A stretch of DNA of 64,000 nucleotides from Chloracidobacterium sp. (GTDB lineage: Bacteria > Acidobacteriota > Blastocatellia > Pyrinomonadales > Pyrinomonadaceae): contig JADJWM010000017.1 in NCBI GenBank assembly GCA_016716365.1, forward strand, positions 186,001 through 250,000, in the 5' to 3' direction. Below are positions 59,533 through 64,000 of this stretch, one piece after another. The notes under the pieces were generated by a model that was not told the DNA's origin, did no database searches, and saw nothing but the letters and a program-made list of their open reading frames with translations. Made by a program: the position numbers and the translations under genes. Numbering within the stretch: the stretch's first letter is position 1; each line of letters opens with the position of its first letter.

Positions 59533-59961
59533 ATGAAAAGAATAGCTATCGTTTTAGTGTTTTTGGCTGCCGCAGTCGTTTTGGCCGCATGCGGGTCCAG
59601 CACGGACAGCTCGGCTGTCAGCGGGAAGGTCATCAAGAACGGCCCGGCGGGCAACAACCTCACGGTCTCGCTGGCGAACACGGACGGCGTGCTGCGCGAT
59701 GGGAAGCAAGACCTTATTTTGACGTTTGCGGACGCCTCAGGGAAGCCCGTCGATGCCGGGGCTGCGTCGCTGAATTTCTTCATGCCGGCGATGGGAACAA
59801 TGGCCGCGATGAACAATGCCGCAGTGCTGACCACGACCGGGACGCCAGGTGTGTACAAAGCGTCTGTAGATCTTGAAATGGCGGGTGAGTGGCAAGCGCA
59901 GGTCTCGTATGAAGGCCCTGTCGGAAAGGGGAAAGCCAACCTCGCGGTAACGGCACAATAG
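59533..59961 (+). CDS. FixH/YtkA-like lipoprotein
   Basis: The protein has 142 aa with a ribosome site (GAGAGGAAAG). The lipobox is LAACG. The mature domain is a beta-sandwich: NLTVSLANTDGVLRDGKQDL, then FFMPAMGTMAAMNNAAVLTT, then GVYKASVDLEMAGEWQAQVS. The FixH/YtkA pattern has a Met-rich MPxMG segment and a closing GxWxxxV strand. Genes of this type often precede CusA and may bind Cu or Ag in the periplasm. It is 40 bp ahead of the RND pump. Confidence 0.8.
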   Translation: MKRIAIVLVFLAAAVVLAACGSSTDSSAVSGKVIKNGPAGNNLTVSLANTDGVLRDGKQDLILTFADASGKPVDAGAASLNFFMPAMGTMAAMNNAAVLTTTGTPGVYKASVDLEMAGEWQAQVSYEGPVGKGKANLAVTAQ

Positions 59962-60001
59962 TTTCGCGCAAGCTCTAGAACAGCTAGGCAAATCCAATGT
60001 C

Positions 60002-63000
60002 ATGATCAACTGGCTAATCGAATGGTCGCTTAAGAATCGCGTTATCGTGATCGCTATTTATATCGGGTTGGCGATCGCTGGGTACTACGCATTGGTGAAC
60101 ACACCGATCGACGCGATTCCCGATCTTTCCGATAACCAGGTGATCGTCTTTACGGATTGGGCGGGCCGCTCGCCGAAGGAGGTCGAGGACCAGGTCACCT
60201 ACCCGCTCGTCACCAACCTTCAGGGGTTGCCCGGCGTCCGCACGGTGCGGGCGAGTTCCGCCTTCAGTTTTTCGATGGTCAACGTTATTTTTGAGGACAA
60301 CGTTGATCTTTACTGGGCGCGAACGCGGGTTCTCGAACGGCTCAATCTGGTATCGAAACAACTTCCGGAGGGCGTCACGCCGACGTTGGGGCCGGATGCG
60401 ACGGGTCTCGGTCAGGTCTACTGGTACACGCTCGAATCGGAAACGATGAACCTTCGTGACCTGCGGACGCTCCAGGATTGGTTCGTGCGGTATCAGTTGA
60501 ATTCGACGCCGGGAATTGCTGAGGTTGCCAGCGTCGGCGGTTACATTCAGCAGTATCAGGTCAATGTTGATCCGAACAAGCTCCGCGCTTACAACCTTCC
60601 TTTATCAACAGTTGTTGAAGCCGTCTCACGGTCAAACAACAACGTCGGCGGGAACGTCGTCGAGCAGGCCGGTGAGTGGGCGGTCGTTCGAGGTATCGGC
60701 CTTGTTGAATCGGTCGCTGACGTCGAAAACATCGTAGTCGGCTCGCAAAACGGCACACCGATCTACGTCCGGAGTCTCGGCGAGGTGGAGCTCGGCAACG
60801 CGTTCAGGACCGGAGCACTCGATAAAAACGGCAAGGAAACTGTCGGCGGCGTCGTAATAATGCGCTACGGCGTCAGCGCTCTCGAGGCCATCGAGAACAT
60901 CAAGCAAAAGATCGAAGAGATCAAGCCCGGCCTCCCTCCCGGCGTCGAACTCGTACCCTTCTACGACCGCACCGACCTCATCAACCGCACAGCGGACACG
61001 CTTAAGGAAGCTCTGATCGAAGAGTTGATCCTCGTTACTCTAGTTAACCTGATTTTCCTTGCGCATTTCCGATCAATTCTGATCGTGACGGTCCCACTCC
61101 CGCTTGCGGCTCTTGCGTCGTTCCTGTTCATGTATTTCTTCGGGATCACTTCGAACATCATGTCGCTGGCGGGCATCGCGATCGCGGTGTCCGACCTCGT
61201 CGACGCCGGGATCGTCGTGACGGAGAACGCGTACCGGGCGATCGAAAAGGAAGGGGTCAACATGACCGACAAGAAGCGCGTCTGGGAGATCGTCCTGGAG
61301 GCGACTAAAATGGTCGGCCGCCCGATCTTCTCGTCGATGGCGATAATTGTCATTGCGTTCATCCCGGTTTTCGCATTGACCGGCCAGGAAGGAAAACTCT
61401 TCCACCCGCTTGCTTATACGAAGACCTTCGCAATGATCGCCGCGGCGTTCATGGCGGTAACGCTGGTGCCGGTACTTTGCGGTTATCTGCTCGGCGGAAA
61501 GCTGCGGCCGGAGGAATGGAACCCGATAATGCGATTTCTGCGGGGGGTTTACAAGCCCGTTCTTGTTACCGCCCTAAGGAACCGCCCCGCCACGGTTCTC
61601 ATCGCTCTGACGTTCTTCGCAGGTGCGATGTTCGTCGCCACCAAGATCGGGAGCGAGTTCATGCCGCCATTGAACGAGGGCGACCTGTTGTACATGCCGG
61701 TAACAGATCCGGCCATCTCGATCGACGAAGCTTTGCGGATCATGAGCAGGCAGGACGAGATACTGAAGAGCTTCCCGGAGGTCGAGTGGGCAGTCGGGAA
61801 GGCGGGGCGGGCGGAAACGTCAACTGATCCGTCGCCGATAAACATGAACGAGACCATCATCCACCTGAAGCCGGAGGATCAGTGGCGCGATGGGATGACG
61901 CGGGAGAAACTCGTCGCCGAGATGGACGCCGCGTTGAGGATGCCAGGCGTGACCAATATCTGGACGCAGCCGATCATCAACCGCATCGAGATGCTCGCGA
62001 CCGGGATACGTTCGCAGGTGGGGATCAAGATATTCGGGAATGACCTCGACACCCTTGAGGAAACTGCCCAGCACATCGCGGCGGTCGTGAAGGACGTTCC
62101 CGGTGCCGCGGACGTCTACCCCGAGCAGATCGGCGGGGCCCCGTACATCGATATTGTCATCAATCGCACGGCTGCCGCACGTTACGGCATCGAGGTCTCG
62201 ATGATACAGGACGTCATCGAAAAGGGTATCGGCGAAACGAACTTGACGGTGACGATCGAAGGGCGAAGGCGTTTCCCGATCCGGGTGCGCTACGGGGAAG
62301 AGTTCCGGTCATCAGCCGAGGCGATCGGGCGCATCCCGGTGACGTCGCCGGCGGGGGAATCCATTCCACTTTCGCAACTCGCCGAGATTCGCTCAGTCGA
62401 AGGACCGTCCATGATTCAAAGCGAGAACGGACTCCTGCGCGGCACGGTGCTTCTTAATGTGCGCGGCCGCGACATCGGAAGTTTCGTCGACGAGGCCAAA
62501 CAGGCGATCGCCCAGAAGATACAGCTCCCGGAAGGTTACTACGTTGCCTGGAGCGGGCAGTACGAGAACCAGGAGCGTGCACGGAAACGATTGACGATCG
62601 TGGTCCCGATCGTGATCCTGATCATTTTCGGGACGCTGTACATGACCTACCATTCGTTCCTCGAAGCCGCTCACGTTTTGCTTGCCGTCCCGTTCGCGTT
62701 GACCGGCGGTTTTTATTTGTTGTGGCTGCTTCAGTACAACTTCTCCGTAGCGGTGTGGGTCGGGTTCATAGCACTGTTCGGAGCCGCGGTGCAAACGGGT
62801 ATCGTCATGGTCGTTTATCTGGAGGAAGCTGTTAAGAGGAAGAAGGAAGAGCTTGGCCAACTCGACCGGGAAAGCCTGCTTGACGCCGTTACCGAGGGAG
62901 CGCTTCTACGTCTCCGCCCGAAGGTGATGACCGTGACGACGATCGTCGCCGGATTGCTCCCGATCATGCTGAGCACGGGCGCCGGGTCGGAACTGATGAA

Positions 63001-63157
63001 ACCGCTTGCGACCCCGGTTTTCGGCGGTATGGTGTCGAGCCTCGTGCACGTCCTGATCGTGACGCCAGTGATCTTTTACTGGATGCGGCTATGGGAACTG
63101 AAGCGCGAAGCGGCAGGTGTGATGCGGGATGATAACTCTAAAGGCGACTGGACCTAG
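60002..63157 (+). CDS. cusA: CusA-type heavy-metal RND pump
   Basis: The protein has 1051 aa with 12 helices. Helix 4 reads IAVSDLVDAGIVVTENAYRA (residues about 393-412), and the periplasmic cleft has QPIINRIEMLATGIRSQVGI and a later GPSMIQSENG, as in CusA, where Met residues around these segments carry Cu(I)/Ag(I). The CzcA-group DFG motif is absent. It exports monovalent copper or silver from the periplasm. It is preceded by a FixH-like lipoprotein and followed by a TolC-type gene, but no adaptor gene is visible in the window, so a CusB partner may lie downstream. Confidence 0.9.
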   Translation: MINWLIEWSLKNRVIVIAIYIGLAIAGYYALVNTPIDAIPDLSDNQVIVFTDWAGRSPKEVEDQVTYPLVTNLQGLPGVRTVRASSAFSFSMVNVIFEDNVDLYWARTRVLERLNLVSKQLPEGVTPTLGPDATGLGQVYWYTLESETMNLRDLRTLQDWFVRYQLNSTPGIAEVASVGGYIQQYQVNVDPNKLRAYNLPLSTVVEAVSRSNNNVGGNVVEQAGEWAVVRGIGLVESVADVENIVVGSQNGTPIYVRSLGEVELGNAFRTGALDKNGKETVGGVVIMRYGVSALEAIENIKQKIEEIKPGLPPGVELVPFYDRTDLINRTADTLKEALIEELILVTLVNLIFLAHFRSILIVTVPLPLAALASFLFMYFFGITSNIMSLAGIAIAVSDLVDAGIVVTENAYRAIEKEGVNMTDKKRVWEIVLEATKMVGRPIFSSMAIIVIAFIPVFALTGQEGKLFHPLAYTKTFAMIAAAFMAVTLVPVLCGYLLGGKLRPEEWNPIMRFLRGVYKPVLVTALRNRPATVLIALTFFAGAMFVATKIGSEFMPPLNEGDLLYMPVTDPAISIDEALRIMSRQDEILKSFPEVEWAVGKAGRAETSTDPSPINMNETIIHLKPEDQWRDGMTREKLVAEMDAALRMPGVTNIWTQPIINRIEMLATGIRSQVGIKIFGNDLDTLEETAQHIAAVVKDVPGAADVYPEQIGGAPYIDIVINRTAAARYGIEVSMIQDVIEKGIGETNLTVTIEGRRRFPIRVRYGEEFRSSAEAIGRIPVTSPAGESIPLSQLAEIRSVEGPSMIQSENGLLRGTVLLNVRGRDIGSFVDEAKQAIAQKIQLPEGYYVAWSGQYENQERARKRLTIVVPIVILIIFGTLYMTYHSFLEAAHVLLAVPFALTGGFYLLWLLQYNFSVAVWVGFIALFGAAVQTGIVMVVYLEEAVKRKKEELGQLDRESLLDAVTEGALLRLRPKVMTVTTIVAGLLPIMLSTGAGSELMKPLATPVFGGMVSSLVHVLIVTPVIFYWMRLWELKREAAGVMRDDNSKGDWT

Positions 63158-63166
63158 CATAAAGTG

Positions 63167-64000
63167 ATGGAACATTTCTCGATAGGTTTGTCGAAGCGTG
63201 CGCTGTTAGCGGTGATCACCGTCCTTTTGGTGATACCCGGTTGCCTCACAGTCCGCCCGCAAGTGCCCACCCGTCCGCAAGTGAGTACGCCCGACGCCCA
63301 ACCGCTTTCTCACCTGAAATATTTGGATCAAACCGGCGGCCGGACGGCGGACGATCTTGTGAAATTCGCGATCGCCAACAATGCCGAGATCGCGGCGATG
63401 CGCAATGAAGCGGAGGCCGGCGAAGCCCTGATCCGACAGGCCCGGCTGCGGCCGAACCCCAGCGTCGAGGTCAGCGGCACACGCATGATCGGTGGGCCCG
63501 ACAATAGCCTGATGGTCGAGGGCGGGTTGCCGCTCGAACTGGGCGGCAGGCGCGGTTCTCGCATCCGGGTCGCCGAGCGCGAGTCCGAGATAAGAAAGCT
63601 TGCGGTCGCCGAACGGGAGCGGCAAGTTGCCGCCGAGGTGCGAGCGAAGTTTGGTGAAACATTGGCCGCGGCACTTAAGCTGAGGTTCACGGAAGAGATG
63701 CTCGCAAGGGCGCTGGAGAATTTCAGCTTGGTCGCCGCGAGGGTGGAAGAAGGCCGGACGCCGCCGCTCGAGCGGAGCATGGAAACGGTCGAGCTCAATC
63801 GCATCCGTGCGACCCGTGAGACCAGCGAAGGAGCCGTCGAGATTCGCCTTCTGGAGCTGAGGAATCTGACCGGTATGCCGCCGGAGGAACCGCTCCGGAT
63901 ACGCGGCGATTTCGGTGATCTGATCGACCAGCTTCCCCCGGCGGACGAGGCGACGAGGCAGGCTCTGGAACGCCGGACAGACCTCGCGGGTGCACGGGCG
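63167..64000 (+). CDS. TolC-family outer-membrane factor, partial
   Basis: The frame starts at ATG 63167, 9 bp after cusA, and runs off the window end (278 codons visible). It has a lipoprotein-type signal (ALLAVITVLLVIPGCLTV), then TADDLVKFAIANNAEIAAMR and ALIRQARLRPNPSVEVSGTR, the start of an outer-membrane-efflux domain. It is the channel partner of the pump upstream. The remaining half lies outside the window. Confidence 0.88.
   Translation, partial: MEHFSIGLSKRALLAVITVLLVIPGCLTVRPQVPTRPQVSTPDAQPLSHLKYLDQTGGRTADDLVKFAIANNAEIAAMRNEAEAGEALIRQARLRPNPSVEVSGTRMIGGPDNSLMVEGGLPLELGGRRGSRIRVAERESEIRKLAVAERERQVAAEVRAKFGETLAAALKLRFTEEMLARALENFSLVAARVEEGRTPPLERSMETVELNRIRATRETSEGAVEIRLLELRNLTGMPPEEPLRIRGDFGDLIDQLPPADEATRQALERRTDLAGARA

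Noticed and set aside
1..64000. CRISPR arrays or tandem repeats
   Set aside because: No regularly spaced direct repeats were seen anywhere in the window.

Overview
The window reads as bacterial accessory DNA, either a conjugative element or a plasmid or island region, that is almost entirely metal-resistance cargo. The host is a GC-rich, diderm (Gram-negative type) bacterium: there are three sets of TolC / periplasmic adaptor / RND efflux genes and many lipoprotein signal peptides. Asn/Ala/Thr-rich linkers just after several lipoboxes resemble those of Acidobacteriota (Blastocatellia type). That taxonomic guess is inference and is only moderately supported. Many genes end in TGA, so TGA is normally a stop here.

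Layout. 1-7290: part of a P-type (Trb/VirB-like) conjugation module, with a divergent lytic transglycosylase, VirB2-, VirB3- and VirB4-like genes, trbJ and trbL. 7430-8410: a probable selenocysteine-containing lipoprotein followed by a decayed IS1-family transposase. 8409-15414: a czcCBA-type RND operon ending in a PII-like gene. 15444-17520: a broken heavy-metal P-type ATPase. 17548-23627: a promoter with an ArsR/SmtB-type operator, then feoB, an SmtB/CadC-like repressor, two methyltransferases, an HMA-CDF transporter, an ICMT-like protein and a VOC protein. 23647-29317: a mercury operon (merR, merTP fusion, MerA-like flavoprotein, GDCCVxC protein, merC, a transglutaminase-like/GDCCVxC fusion, a second probable selenoprotein and a small membrane protein). 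29648-45132: a MerR-controlled copper/silver-type operon (copZ, copA, cupredoxins, TolC, unusual adaptor, RND pump, DUF305 proteins). 45197-48002: csoR, CsoR-type operator candidates, YHS, copper-storage Csp and DUF305 genes, and a CYCXC-type protein. 48715-58031: a minus-strand operon of nine genes that combines CopB and an MFS exporter with a PRPP-synthetase-like enzyme, an archaeal-type AMP/thymidine phosphorylase, an archaeal-type GAPDH, an ATP-cone nuclease and a site-2 protease. 58537-64000: a sigma-54-like promoter, small genes and a third (CusA-type) RND set running off the end.

How the parts could work together: P-type ATPases and CDF/MFS proteins move metal out of the cytoplasm, RND pumps move it out of the periplasm, and cupredoxin, DUF305, Csp, HMA and YHS proteins bind or hand over metal ions. 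MerR-, CsoR- and ArsR-type regulators have matching operator candidates beside their genes. The most notable observations are two genes whose family-conserved reading frames continue through an in-frame TGA placed at a family redox cysteine, each followed by a SECIS-like hairpin; a transglutaminase-like domain fused to a GDCCVxC domain inside a mer operon; and the tightly coupled minus-strand operon of archaeal-type nucleotide and sugar enzymes with a copper ATPase. All family calls come from reading motifs by eye; no searches were run.
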